DNA of 64,000 bases. Source: Allohahella marinimesophila (GTDB lineage: Bacteria; Pseudomonadota; Gammaproteobacteria; Pseudomonadales; Oleiphilaceae). Location: positions 124,001 through 188,000 of the forward strand of contig NZ_BAABBO010000011.1 of assembly GCF_039538005.1 (NCBI RefSeq), given 5' to 3'. Positions 41,972 to 51,299 of this stretch are shown piece after piece. Every line of letters begins with the position of its first letter. Position 1 is the first letter of the stretch. The notes below the pieces were generated by a model. It was not told the DNA's origin and made no database searches. It saw nothing but the letters and a program-made list of their open reading frames with translations. The translations under genes and the position numbers were made by a program.

Positions 41972-43399
41972 GTGGCAGGCCAGACAGCAACAAGAGCAAA
42001 CACCGTAGCCAGAAAGCCTGCAGCGGGCAAGGGCGCGGCGGCCACGGGTCGGGGCGCCTCCCGACGTCCGGACACGACTGGCCCAGCGAAGATCAGCCGT
42101 CGCGAGTTCGACCGCCGGCGTACGGCGCTCATGGCCATGATGCCCGCAGACAGTATCGCCATACTGCCAGCGGCACCGGAGCGCATTCGTAACCGTGACG
42201 TCGAGTTTCCCTATCGGCAGGACAGCGATTTCTATTATCTCTCCGGCTTCCCCGAGCCACGCTCGGTACTGGTGCTGCGACCTGGCAATCCGCATGGCGA
42301 AGCCGTGCTCTTCTGTCAGGACAAGGAGCCAGAGCTGGAGCGCTGGAATGGCCGGATCATCGGGCAGGGCGAAGCGGTCGATTCATACGGCTTCGATGAT
42401 GCGTTTCCAATCAAGGATATCGATGACATTCTGCCGGGCATGCTCGAAAGCGCCAGTGAAGTGTTCTACGACTATGGGGCCAACGAGGCTTTCGATGCGA
42501 ACGTTACCCGCTGGCTGAACCGCATCCGCACCCAGATTCGCGAAGGCGCGCGCCTCCCCGACAGCATCAAGCCGCTGCAGTACAACCTGCATCATCTGCG
42601 GTCGTACAAGAGTGCGGAGGAAATCAAGGTAATGCGAGAAGCTGGCCGTATCAGCGCCGAAGCTCATATGGCTGCCATGAAACTCTGCAAGCCCGGCATG
42701 TACGAGTACGAACTCGAAGCCATTATCAATTATGAATTTGCCCGTCAGGGCGCAGTGTCCTGGGCCTATCCGGCGATTGTCGGTGGCGGTGCGAATGCCT
42801 GCATTCTGCATTACCGGGAGAACAACCAGAAGCTGAAAGATGGCGACCTGGTGCTGATCGATGCCGGCTGCGAGCTAGCCTATTATGCAGCAGATATCAC
42901 CAGGACCTTTCCGGTCAATGGTCGCTTCACTGCCGAGCAGAAAGCCTTGTATGACATCGTTCTGGAAGCGCAGCTGCAATCGATTCAGCAGGTCATGCCC
43001 GGCAAGCACTGGAACGAGCCTCATGAGGCCTCCGTCCGGGTCATTACACAGGGTCTGAAAGATCTCAAGATACTCAAGGGCTCGATGGATGAGCTGTTGG
43101 AGACCAAGGCCTATATGCGCTTTTTCATGCACAAGACCGGTCACTGGTTGGGCATGGATGTTCACGATGTCGGCAGCTACAAGGTCGATAGGCAGTGGCG
43201 GCAGCTTGAGCCAGGCATGGTCATGACCGTGGAGCCAGGTATTTATATCGATCCCGATGCCGACGGTGTGGCCAAGCGCTGGCACGGTATCGGTATCCGC
43301 ATCGAAGACGATGTCTGTGTGGGCAAGAATGGTCCTGATGTTCTGACCGAGAAAGTGCCGAAACGCACGGAAGATATTGAACAGCTCATGGCGTCATGA
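41972..43399 (+). CDS. pepP: Xaa-Pro aminopeptidase P
   Basis: Removes N-terminal residues before proline; a dimanganese enzyme in the cytoplasm. About 475 residues. The N-terminal creatinase-like domain (EFDRRRTALMAMMPADSIAILPAAPE, YRQDSDFYYLSGFPEP) precedes the pita-bread domain with ligands in LIDAGCELAYYAADITRTFP, HKTGHWLGMDVHD, MTVEPGIYI and IGIRIEDDV. GTG 41972 is preferred because AAGGAAG lies eight bases upstream; the longer frame begins with TTG. An Ala/Gly/Arg-rich stretch of ~40 residues before the usual start is extra compared with E. coli PepP. Confidence 0.93.
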   Translation: MAGQTATRANTVARKPAAGKGAAATGRGASRRPDTTGPAKISRREFDRRRTALMAMMPADSIAILPAAPERIRNRDVEFPYRQDSDFYYLSGFPEPRSVLVLRPGNPHGEAVLFCQDKEPELERWNGRIIGQGEAVDSYGFDDAFPIKDIDDILPGMLESASEVFYDYGANEAFDANVTRWLNRIRTQIREGARLPDSIKPLQYNLHHLRSYKSAEEIKVMREAGRISAEAHMAAMKLCKPGMYEYELEAIINYEFARQGAVSWAYPAIVGGGANACILHYRENNQKLKDGDLVLIDAGCELAYYAADITRTFPVNGRFTAEQKALYDIVLEAQLQSIQQVMPGKHWNEPHEASVRVITQGLKDLKILKGSMDELLETKAYMRFFMHKTGHWLGMDVHDVGSYKVDRQWRQLEPGMVMTVEPGIYIDPDADGVAKRWHGIGIRIEDDVCVGKNGPDVLTEKVPKRTEDIEQLMAS

Positions 43400-43418
43400 G
43401 CCGGCAGCCAGGGATAAC

Positions 43419-44810
43419 ATGCTGAAAGTTGCCATCATTGGTGGGGGGTTGGCAGGGTCTGCGCTAGCCATGGCGGTGCGCTCTGCACATCATCTGGACC
43501 TTACGCTCGTTGAACAGCGCGCTATCGCCTTCGATAGCGGCGTGACTGCGAGCGCCGAAGCAGCAAGCGTAGATGCCGTTGCGGATCGCCGCTCGAGTGC
43601 ACTGAGTTATTCGAGTCAGCAACTGCTGCAGCGTTTCGGCGTCTGGCCGGATATTGCCAGATGGGCGGCGCCAATCGAGCAGATTGCGGTCAGCGAGCGC
43701 GGTCAGTTCGGGCAGGTCGCGCTCAGTAGCCGAGAGTGTGGCGTGCCAGCGCTCGGCTATGTCATACCCAATGAAGTACTTGGCCAGGGCATGCTGTCAC
43801 AGGTTGCTCGCGCAGACGCCCAGCGTTTTCGTCTACGCTCGCCGGCTACACTGACACAGGCCCAGCTGACACCGGAGCAGCGCTGGGTACTGCAGTTCGA
43901 CACGTCAGATGGCGTGGTCAGCGACACCTTCGACCTACTCGTCTTTGCCGATGGCGGCAAGGCTGCAGAACTCTGCAGCGCAAGCTTGACGGAGCAGTCC
44001 GGTGCGATGTTCGAGCAGCATCGACATGACTATGCGCAGGTGGCCATCATCGCCAATATCCGTAGTCGAACTGGTCACGAACGGCGGGCCTTCGAACGCT
44101 TTATCGATGAAGGTGCGATCGCGCTTCTGCCTCTGGCTGGCGATGGCGACCTCTGGTATTCACTGGTCGTCACGGTCAACAGTGAGCGTGCGCAGCGCAT
44201 CAATTCGCTTGAAGACGCCGCATTCATTGACGAAATTCAGCGTCTCGCCGGATTTGAGCCGGGCATCTTCACCGCCGTGAAAGCCCGCCAGTCTTACCCA
44301 CTCTCCTTGCTGGACATGCCTGGCCAGATCGGCCCCGCATGCGTAGTCATCGGCAACGCTGCACACACTCTTCATCCAGTCGCGGGGCAGGGCTTCAACC
44401 TTACGCTGCGTGATGTCGGGGCGCTGGCCAATATATTGACTGCTCGCGAGATGCAGAATGCCGATGCGACCGCCATCAATGCAGGTTTAGCGGCTTATGG
44501 ACAAGCGCGGTATGCCGATCAGCGTATGCTGATTGAAATAACCGACCTGCTGGTGGAGCTGTTCATGCGGCCGGGGAGTACACGACCCGCTGTTGAAGAC
44601 GACCGGCCCAATCGCTGGCTGCCGGTGTCGGTAGTCTCGGCACTGCGCAAGTCTCGGCGCGTCGGATTTGCCATGCTCAACACCATGCCCTTCGCACGTC
44701 GAGAGTTTGCCGAAGCGGCTATGGGGCTCTGGGCGCCGCAGGCTGCGCCCTGGCAGCCCAGACAGCGGCCTCGGATCGAAGCCCTTGCAGAAGAGAACAT
44801 GCCCTCATGA
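43419..44810 (+). CDS. ubiH: 2-octaprenyl-6-methoxyphenol hydroxylase
   Basis: An FAD monooxygenase of ubiquinone synthesis. 463 residues with the dinucleotide motif VAIIGGGLAGSALAMAV at the N-terminus, the family block DRRSSALSYSSQQLL, and the C-terminal FAD motif VIGNAAHTLHPVAGQGFNLTLRD. ATG 43419 starts right at the first beta strand. An internal region (FDSGVTASAEAASVDAVAD) is a slightly expanded loop. It lies 19 bases after pepP and overlaps ubiI by four bases. Confidence 0.93.
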   Translation: MLKVAIIGGGLAGSALAMAVRSAHHLDLTLVEQRAIAFDSGVTASAEAASVDAVADRRSSALSYSSQQLLQRFGVWPDIARWAAPIEQIAVSERGQFGQVALSSRECGVPALGYVIPNEVLGQGMLSQVARADAQRFRLRSPATLTQAQLTPEQRWVLQFDTSDGVVSDTFDLLVFADGGKAAELCSASLTEQSGAMFEQHRHDYAQVAIIANIRSRTGHERRAFERFIDEGAIALLPLAGDGDLWYSLVVTVNSERAQRINSLEDAAFIDEIQRLAGFEPGIFTAVKARQSYPLSLLDMPGQIGPACVVIGNAAHTLHPVAGQGFNLTLRDVGALANILTAREMQNADATAINAGLAAYGQARYADQRMLIEITDLLVELFMRPGSTRPAVEDDRPNRWLPVSVVSALRKSRRVGFAMLNTMPFARREFAEAAMGLWAPQAAPWQPRQRPRIEALAEENMPS

Positions 44811-46132
44811 CTCCTCAGACGCCCGCTATCGGCACAGGTCCGTCTGCGGCCTACGACGCTGTGATCATCGGTGCAGGACTGGTTGGCGCTGCGCTCACGC
44901 TTCGCCTGCTGCAACTAGGCCTGCGGGTTGCACTGGTGGATCCGAGTCCTGCGCTGAATGCAGCGGCTGTGAAGCAGGTTCAGGCGGAAGCCCCATCAGG
45001 CGATATCGCGACCTACGATGTCAGAGTGAGTGCCTTGTCGCCGGCATCGCGGAGGCTGCTTGAAGATATCGAGGTCTGGTCTTCGATTCAGGACGCCGCG
45101 CAGCCCTACACCAGCATGCGAATCTGGGACGCCCGCAACGGCGGTCGAATTGGCTTCGATGCCATGGATGTCCAGCAGCCCGACCTGGGCTGCATCGTCG
45201 AGAATCGCATTGTGCTGGCTGCGCTGTATCAGCGACTCGCTGCAGCCGCAGCTGAACCGAAGGCGCAGCTGCGACTGGTCAGGGGCAAGCTGCGGGGCAT
45301 TCTGCCAGCGCAGGATGATAGCCGTTTGCTGACCATTGACACCATCGCAGCAGACGGCGAGCCTCCTGCAAAGGCGCTCACACTATCGAGCCGCCTCATA
45401 GTCGGCGCCGATGGTCCGGGTTCACAGACTCGCAGACTGCTGGATATTCCGACACGTGAGTGGGATTACGGGCAGCAGGCGATTGTGGCCACAGTGGCCT
45501 TTGATGAATCACATGACAGTGTTGCCTGGCAGCACTTCACGCCCAGTGGGCCACTGGCGCTCCTGCCACTGCGAGCCCACCTTGGACAGCAGGGCTCCCC
45601 AGGTGGTCATGAAGGCCGACTCATTTCCATTGTCTGGTCGCAGGATCATGACGAAGCGCGAGCACTCATGGCTGCTGATGATGAGACTTTTCTTCAGCAT
45701 CTGAACGCTGCGTCCGAAGGCTGTATTGGCACAGCGATAGCGGCCGGCAAGCGAGTGTCGGTGCCGCTGAGACAGTGTCATGCCAGGCGCTATCATATGG
45801 ATGCGGCAGTACTCATAGGGGATGCCGCCCATGTTATCCATCCTCTGGCAGGGCGAGGGGTGAACCTGGGTTTGAAAGACGTCACCGCGCTGGCGGCATC
45901 CATAGAGCGAGGGCTCGGCCGCGGACTGCTTCCCGGTCATATTGAAACGCTCCGGCGATACGAATTGCAGCGGCGGCCCGACAATCTGGCTGTCATGGCC
46001 ATGATGGAGGGCTTTCACAGAGGCTTCACGAGCCGCTCAGCCCTGCTGAACAATCTGTTGAATCGTGGGATGTCAGCTGTGCACGCGCTGCATCCGCTGA
46101 AGCGGAAAATCATCAGCCTGGCGATGAACTAG
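44807..46132 (+). CDS. ubiI: Ubiquinone hydroxylase UbiI/VisC family
   Basis: A second FAD monooxygenase, for C5 hydroxylation in ubiquinone synthesis. 441 residues. DAVIIGAGLVGAALTLRLLQLGLRVALVD, DVRVSALSPASRRLLEDIEVWSSI, GCIVENRIVLAALYQRL and LIGDAAHVIHPLAGRGVNLGLKDVTAL are characteristic of UbiI rather than UbiH. Start ATG overlaps the ubiH stop (ATGA). Together with ubiE, ubiB and ubiJ at 49.5-52.7 kb, five ubiquinone genes lie in the window. Confidence 0.92.
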   Translation: MTPQTPAIGTGPSAAYDAVIIGAGLVGAALTLRLLQLGLRVALVDPSPALNAAAVKQVQAEAPSGDIATYDVRVSALSPASRRLLEDIEVWSSIQDAAQPYTSMRIWDARNGGRIGFDAMDVQQPDLGCIVENRIVLAALYQRLAAAAAEPKAQLRLVRGKLRGILPAQDDSRLLTIDTIAADGEPPAKALTLSSRLIVGADGPGSQTRRLLDIPTREWDYGQQAIVATVAFDESHDSVAWQHFTPSGPLALLPLRAHLGQQGSPGGHEGRLISIVWSQDHDEARALMAADDETFLQHLNAASEGCIGTAIAAGKRVSVPLRQCHARRYHMDAAVLIGDAAHVIHPLAGRGVNLGLKDVTALAASIERGLGRGLLPGHIETLRRYELQRRPDNLAVMAMMEGFHRGFTSRSALLNNLLNRGMSAVHALHPLKRKIISLAMN

Positions 46133-46167
46133 GCAGGACTGGCGCTCTACTGTGGCATCGCTGGCAT

Positions 46168-46890
46168 TCAGAGCAGCAAGGCACCGACCAGCGCTGGCAG
46201 GGCTGTTTCAACCCGCAGTACCCGCTGGCCCAGCGACACCGGCTCGAAGCCGGCTTCGATGAAGTGTTCGACTTCATAGGGAATAAAACCACCCTCGGGA
46301 CCGACCGCCAGCGTGACCGCTTCATCCTGAAGTCCACGAAACGCTGCTGACGGCCGACCATCCACTGCGCCAAGCAGCTTCCGGGAATTTTGCGCGATAA
46401 CAGGCAGCTCATCTTCGACGAAGGGTTTGAAGCGCTGATGCAGGGTAATCACCGGCAGCTGCGTGTCCATCGACTGCTCGAGCCCAAGGATAGTGTTGGC
46501 AAACATCGCCGCTTCGCTCAGGTAGGGTGACTGCCAGTAACTCTTGTCGACCTTCCTCGCGTGGCAGACACAGATTCGCTTGATGCCGAGAGACACTGCA
46601 GACTGCAAGGTGCGCCGCAGCATCTTGGGTCGCGGCAAGGCAAGTACAAGTGTGAGCGGCAACGGCGGGGGCGGCATGATGGCCAGCGCGTCTGGTCTCA
46701 GTGTGAGCGCATCTTGTTCAACGCCAATCACTTCGGCAAACCCCAGGTTCCCTCCGAGCACACCAATTTCGAGGTGATCACCTGGGACGACCTTTACGAT
46801 CCTGAGCAGATGGATGGCTCGGCGGTCGGTGGCAGGCAGGTACACGAGCTCGCCTGCGATCTCCTCAGGCGTCAACAGCAGCAGGTTCAT
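46168..46890 (-). CDS. rsmE: 16S rRNA m3U1498 methyltransferase RsmE
   Basis: Methylates U1498 of 16S rRNA. 240 residues of the SPOUT class. An N-terminal PUA-like part (HLLRIVKVVPGDHLEIGV) precedes the knot with VTLAVGPEGGFIPYEVEHFIEAGFEPVSLGQRVLRVETALPALVGALLL. The start codon overlaps the tatC stop by one base (TGATG), so it ends the tat gene string. Confidence 0.95.
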   Translation of the reverse strand: MNLLLLTPEEIAGELVYLPATDRRAIHLLRIVKVVPGDHLEIGVLGGNLGFAEVIGVEQDALTLRPDALAIMPPPPLPLTLVLALPRPKMLRRTLQSAVSLGIKRICVCHARKVDKSYWQSPYLSEAAMFANTILGLEQSMDTQLPVITLHQRFKPFVEDELPVIAQNSRKLLGAVDGRPSAAFRGLQDEAVTLAVGPEGGFIPYEVEHFIEAGFEPVSLGQRVLRVETALPALVGALLL

Positions 46891-47660
46891 CAGGGCGTGG
46901 AGGGTTGCTCGTCGGAAGCACTGCCTTCAATGCCGAGGTGCCTGGCGAAAAATATGCCGGCTTCATAGAGCAACCACATCGGCACCGCCAGCAGCGTTTG
47001 GGAAATGACGTCAGGGGGTGTCAACACCATGCCCACCACGAAACAGCCGACAATGATATAAGGCCGCTTTTCCTTCAGACTCGCAATGGAAGTCAGGCCA
47101 GTCTTGAGCAGCAGTATGGTGGCGACGGGAATCTCGAAGGCGACACCAAAGGCGAAGAACATTTTCAGAATGAAGTCGAGGTAGCTATTGATATCCGTCA
47201 TCATCGCCACCCCTTCCGGACTTGTGGAGGCAAAGAATGCGAAGGCCAGCGGAAATACGACGAAGTAGGCGAAAGCGACGCCGGCATAGAACAGGAGGAC
47301 GCTTGTAATCAACAGTGGGATCGCAAAACCCTTTTCCTTCTGGTACAACGCCGGCGCAATGAAGCTCCATATCTGGTAAAGGATGTAAGGCACAGCCACG
47401 AAAAATGCGGTGAACAGAGTCAGCTTGAACGGGGCCAGAAAAGGCGAGGCCACGTTTGTCGCTATCATGGTGGCGTTGGGTGGCAGGGCTGCCCTCAGCG
47501 GCTCGGACACTGCTGCATAAAGTTCATTGGCAAAGGCATAGAGCGGAATAAAACAGACGGCGATCGAGAGAACGCAACGCAGCAACCTGTCGCGGAGTTC
47601 GACGAGGTGACTGACCAGCGACTGTTCGCCGGATTCCTGCATGTCGGACTCGTCGGTCAT
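46890..47660 (-). CDS. tatC: Sec-independent protein translocase TatC
   Basis: The multi-spanning receptor of the twin-arginine pathway, which exports folded proteins. 256 residues, six TM segments, with the conserved cytoplasmic start SLVSHLVELRDRLLRC, the periplasmic FLAPFKLTLF, PYILYQIWSFIAPALYQKEK and FGVAFEIPV. It overlaps tatB by four bases (ATGA) and forms the operon tatA-tatB-tatC-rsmE. Confidence 0.97.
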   Translation of the reverse strand: MTDESDMQESGEQSLVSHLVELRDRLLRCVLSIAVCFIPLYAFANELYAAVSEPLRAALPPNATMIATNVASPFLAPFKLTLFTAFFVAVPYILYQIWSFIAPALYQKEKGFAIPLLITSVLLFYAGVAFAYFVVFPLAFAFFASTSPEGVAMMTDINSYLDFILKMFFAFGVAFEIPVATILLLKTGLTSIASLKEKRPYIIVGCFVVGMVLTPPDVISQTLLAVPMWLLYEAGIFFARHLGIEGSASDEQPSTP

Positions 47661-48115
47661 GATGGTTTCGTGTGCTCCCCGTTTGCCTGATCAGGCTGCG
47701 GTTTAGGTGATTTGTCGATCTGTGTCGCCGGCTGCTCATTGGAAGTAGCGGCTGGCTGTGTCGATGCTTGCGCAGGTTGTTCGTTGCTGCTTGGACGAGA
47801 CTTCACTGGTTCTGTGCCAGCGATGGGCTCACGAACAATGCTGTCCTCGAAGTCTTTCGCCCTGTCCAGCGCCTGGCGGACGGTGCCCTGTATATGTTCG
47901 ACGCCCAGCGTGTCGCCTTCCTTGCGCAACTTCTCGCGGAACTCCTCAGCCTTCAGCTGCTTGTCGATCTCGCTGGTAAATTGCGAAGCCATTCGTCGAA
48001 ATTTACCTATCCAGAGGCCCGCACTCCGCGCAGCGCCAGGGAGACGCTCTGGTCCCAGGACCAGCAGTGAAATCACCGCGATCAATACCAGTTCAAGAAA
48101 GCCAATATCAAACAT
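47657..48115 (-). CDS. tatB: Sec-independent protein translocase TatB
   Basis: 152 residues: a single N-terminal TM helix (MFDIGFLELVLIAVISLLVLGPERLP), the Gly-Pro hinge, an amphipathic helix (AARSAGLWIGKFRRMASQFTSEIDKQLKAEEFREKL) and a disordered Pro/Gln/Ala tail. It binds twin-arginine signals together with TatC. tatA is 57 bases upstream. Confidence 0.96.
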   Translation of the reverse strand: MFDIGFLELVLIAVISLLVLGPERLPGAARSAGLWIGKFRRMASQFTSEIDKQLKAEEFREKLRKEGDTLGVEHIQGTVRQALDRAKDFEDSIVREPIAGTEPVKSRPSSNEQPAQASTQPAATSNEQPATQIDKSPKPQPDQANGEHTKPS

Positions 48116-48172
48116 ACACTTGGTTTACCACACAAAGGCCGGTCAAGCGATCTACCTCCTGACAGGGAGGGA

Positions 48173-48469
48173 TCAGCTTTTTCTGGTATCAGCCGCTGAT
48201 TGTGTCTCCACGGCCGAGCCCGAATTGCTTTCGGAAGCCAGGGGGTCCGAACCATTGCCCTGTGGAGTCTGCTCGCTGATCTGTGAGTTGGCTGTTTTCT
48301 TTTGCTCAGCCTCGGCATCAACCTTGTTGGCGTCATCTTCCCCAACAGCCTTCTTGAAGCCCTTGATCGCGCCGCCCAGGTCAGAGCCGATATTCTTCAG
48401 TCGCTTGGTGCCGAAGAGCAGTACAACGATCACCAGTACGATCAGTAACTGCCACATTGAAATACCCAT
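48173..48469 (-). CDS. tatA: Sec-independent protein translocase TatA
   Basis: 98 residues. Start MGISMWQLLIVLVIVVLLFGTKRLKNIGSDLGGAIKGFKKAVGED is the standard TatA TM helix, FG hinge and amphipathic helix; a polar tail follows. The frame is open further upstream to 48580, but the family start is ATG 48469, with AGGT six bases upstream. It forms the pore-like part of the Tat translocase. Confidence 0.96.
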   Translation of the reverse strand: MGISMWQLLIVLVIVVLLFGTKRLKNIGSDLGGAIKGFKKAVGEDDANKVDAEAEQKKTANSQISEQTPQGNGSDPLASESNSGSAVETQSAADTRKS

Positions 48470-48623
48470 ACCTAACCTCTCGATCGAGCGTCGTTGACGG
48501 TTTGCCTTCTCAGCAATTCGTCTTTGGAGCGCGTTTATGGTGTCTGACTGAGTTTCGGGCCAGCACTCGTGATCTGGCATCCTCGTCTGTGAATATTACA
48601 CCACTATGACAAGGAGTGGTGCA

Positions 48624-49055
48624 TCAGGGTTTACGACTGTTTTTTTCGTCGATGCCGGAGAGGCCAAATCGCCGGGCCAGTTCGCGCAGCACATCTTCGT
48701 GAGAGCAGCCCAAATGCTGGAGTGCCAGCATGCAGTGGAACCAGAGATCCGCGGTCTCCGATACCATATCGTGCTTCAGCCGATCTACCTCCGCGCTTCC
48801 CGATCGCTGTCCGCTCTCAAGATCCTTGGCTGCCAGAATAGTCTCGGTACACTCTTCGCCAACCTTCTCCAATATCTTGTTTAACCCCTTGCTATACAGC
48901 GTAGCGACGTAACTTGAATCGGGTGGCGCATTCTTGCGGCCAGCCAGCACCCGGTCGAGTTCAATCAATACGCGGCTGGAGTCAGTGACCAGCGCTGTGC
49001 CAGTGTCGTTATCTGCGTCCGCAGCACCATCCTGCGGGTGTTCTTTATCGCTCAT
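48624..49055 (-). CDS. hisE: Phosphoribosyl-ATP diphosphatase
   Basis: Second step of histidine synthesis. 143 residues: an acidic N-terminal extension of ~25 residues, then LIELDRVLAGRKNAPPDSSYVATLYSKGLNKILEKVGEECTETILAAKD with the Glu-rich Mg site (GEECTE) and the helix HDMVSETADLWFHCMLAL. It overlaps hisI by four bases (ATGA). In this lineage HisE and HisI are separate proteins rather than fused as in E. coli. Confidence 0.95.
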   Translation of the reverse strand: MSDKEHPQDGAADADNDTGTALVTDSSRVLIELDRVLAGRKNAPPDSSYVATLYSKGLNKILEKVGEECTETILAAKDLESGQRSGSAEVDRLKHDMVSETADLWFHCMLALQHLGCSHEDVLRELARRFGLSGIDEKNSRKP

Positions 49056-49522
49056 GAGTCTCCTGTTTCCGAATCACGGTGGCTTGTGCCCTGAGGCTGC
49101 GAATACACCTGGCTCATATCTTTCAGTACCGCACTGTTCGTCACCCATTCCGGGCCTGCGCCAGTCACTGCAAGGGTGCGGAAGAAACAGTTGGCCCGAC
49201 CGGTATGGCAGGCAATGCCACCGACCTGCTCAACGTCTGCGACGATCACATCGCCATCACAATCGAGCCGGAGCGCATGAAGCTTCTGAACATGGCCTGA
49301 CTCTTCACCCTTGTGCCAGAGCTTTTGCCTGGATCGCGACCAGTAGACCACCTCGCCACGCCGAAGTGTCTCTAGCAGCGCTTCGCGGTTCATCCACGCC
49401 TGCATCAATATTTCACGGCTTTCAGCATCCTGGGCGACCACATTGACGAGGCCGTCGTGATTCCAGCGAATCTCGTCAAGAAAGGCCGAGGCCTCAGTGA
49501 TGGCCGTGTCGACTGTAAACAT
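49052..49522 (-). CDS. hisI: Phosphoribosyl-AMP cyclohydrolase
   Basis: Third step of histidine synthesis, a zinc enzyme. 156 residues. FLDEIRWNHDGLVNVVAQDAESREILMQAWMNREALLETL, YWSRSRQKLWHKGEESGHVQKL, the DCDGDVIV metal-site block and the CHTGRANCFFRTL zinc cysteines are all present. A Gln/Ser-rich C-terminal tail ends over the start of hisE. Confidence 0.95.
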   Translation of the reverse strand: MFTVDTAITEASAFLDEIRWNHDGLVNVVAQDAESREILMQAWMNREALLETLRRGEVVYWSRSRQKLWHKGEESGHVQKLHALRLDCDGDVIVADVEQVGGIACHTGRANCFFRTLAVTGAGPEWVTNSAVLKDMSQVYSQPQGTSHRDSETGDS

Positions 49523-49565
49523 GTTCAGCTCCCCGCCACAGGCGTGGTATGGTGATTGATCAGAC

Positions 49566-51299
49566 TCATGCGCAGATGACCGCCCAGACGGCCAGAGGCA
49601 GTACGGCAGGCACTAGCCAGGGCCTGGATTCGATCCAGACTACCCAGTCGGGCGGGTTGCTGACAAAGAAGCCAGCTACGCCAGCGGACAGGGCGAGCAG
49701 GGCGATGGACGCCACGGCAATGATCTTGGCCGACAGGCGACCGTTACCTTTGCTCTTCTCTGGCCATGTCCGCCCATTCCCATCGGCGGCACCGCGACCA
49801 GCCGTGGCGCGCCGCGAGCGGCTTTGCTCCTGCCGCTCGCGGTACTGCAGATGCCCGCCGACCCCGGAGCCGCCGGCGATGTTCTGCAAGGCGTTATACA
49901 CCAGTTCAGGCATTTCAGGTGAATGCTCGAGCCACTCGGGAAGCCGCTCCCGCATGGCCTGCAATAAACCGGGCGGTCCGATCCGCGACTTCATCCAGCG
50001 CTCCAGATAAGGCTGCGCAGTCTGCCACAGATCAAGCTCAGGGTAGAGGGTACGACCGAGACCTTCAATGTGCACCAGCGTCTTCTGCAGCAGCACGAGC
50101 TGGGGCTGCACTTCCATTTCAAAGCGCCGGGCCGTCTCGAACAGTCTCAGCAGAAAGTGGGCAAAGGAAATCTCCGCGAGGGGCCGTTCGAAAATAGGCT
50201 CGCAGGCGGTCCTGATAGCGGCTTCGAACTCGCTCACCGGGGTGTCGGCAGGCACCCAGCCTGAAGCCACATGCAAAGTGGCCACTGCGCGGTAATCACG
50301 TCTGAAGAAAGCAAGCAGGTTCTTCGCCAGATAGGCCTGGTCTTCCTCGGTGAGCGAACCGACGATGCCGCAATCTATGGCAATGTAGCGCGGGTCCTCA
50401 GGCTTCGAAGCATCGATGAAAATATTCCCCGGATGCATGTCGGCGTGAAAGAAGTTGTCCCTGAACACCTGGGTGAAAAATATTTCCACGCCACGTTCGG
50501 CTAGCAGCTTCAGATTGACATCCAGAGACCTGAGCGTGGCCACCTGAGAAATTGGAATGCCATGGATGCGCTCCATGGTGAACACACGCTCGCCGGTTAG
50601 CGGCCAGTGCACAGCCGGCACGTAGAGCAGTCGGGCATCAGCGACGGCGGAAAAATTACGCTTGAGTTGCGATGTGTTTGCGGCTTCCCTGGGCATATCC
50701 ATTTCGTCGAGAATCGTCTGCCGGTAGTCTGCTACTACCTGGGGGGCATTCAGGCGATGCCCCTGGTCGACTCTGCGCTCGACGAAGTCTGCCAGCAGCG
50801 CCATTAGCCGGGTGTCGCGATCGATGCGCACCCGGATGTCCGGGCGGGTCACCTTGATGACGACGTCCTGACCGTCCGGCAGACGGGCAGTATGCACCTG
50901 CGCGATGGAAGCCGAGGCCAGAGGTGTTTCCGAGAAATCCAGTACTCGCGACTCGATGGGGCACTGCCATTGCCGCTCTATGATGGCGCGTGCGACAGCA
51001 CCATCGAAAGGGGCGACTTCATCCTGCAGACGGCTCAGGGGAATCGCGATATCCGGTGGCAACAGGTCAGGCCGTGTGGAGAGTAGTTGCCCTACCTTGA
51101 TGAAGATGGGTCCGAGCTCTTCCAGGGCCTTCTGGAAAGCATCGCCACGGTTGCCCGGCGGCGTTGGAAAGAGTCGCCATGGTCCGAGGGTAAGGATGAG
51201 CGCCAGCGACCTGGAGCAGTATTCGCGCGGAATGAGGCGGTCCAGCCGATAGCGGCTGAACACCCATAGAATCTGCAGGCAGCGCCACACACTACTCAA
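49566..51299 (-). CDS. ubiB: Ubiquinone biosynthesis ABC1-family ATPase UbiB
   Basis: An atypical kinase-like protein needed for ubiquinone synthesis at the membrane. 577 residues. It has the KxGQ motif (GPIFIKVGQLLSTRPDLLP), the Ala-rich loop SASIAQVHTARL, VIKVTRP, the metal-site DNFFHADMHPGNIF and IDCGIVGSL. The C-terminus has two TM segments after a Arg/Gly-rich linker (RERQEQSRSRRATAGRG). The usual E. coli protein is ~546 residues, so the linker is a little longer. It overlaps ubiJ by four bases. Confidence 0.95.
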   Translation of the reverse strand: MSSVWRCLQILWVFSRYRLDRLIPREYCSRSLALILTLGPWRLFPTPPGNRGDAFQKALEELGPIFIKVGQLLSTRPDLLPPDIAIPLSRLQDEVAPFDGAVARAIIERQWQCPIESRVLDFSETPLASASIAQVHTARLPDGQDVVIKVTRPDIRVRIDRDTRLMALLADFVERRVDQGHRLNAPQVVADYRQTILDEMDMPREAANTSQLKRNFSAVADARLLYVPAVHWPLTGERVFTMERIHGIPISQVATLRSLDVNLKLLAERGVEIFFTQVFRDNFFHADMHPGNIFIDASKPEDPRYIAIDCGIVGSLTEEDQAYLAKNLLAFFRRDYRAVATLHVASGWVPADTPVSEFEAAIRTACEPIFERPLAEISFAHFLLRLFETARRFEMEVQPQLVLLQKTLVHIEGLGRTLYPELDLWQTAQPYLERWMKSRIGPPGLLQAMRERLPEWLEHSPEMPELVYNALQNIAGGSGVGGHLQYRERQEQSRSRRATAGRGAADGNGRTWPEKSKGNGRLSAKIIAVASIALLALSAGVAGFFVSNPPDWVVWIESRPWLVPAVLPLAVWAVICA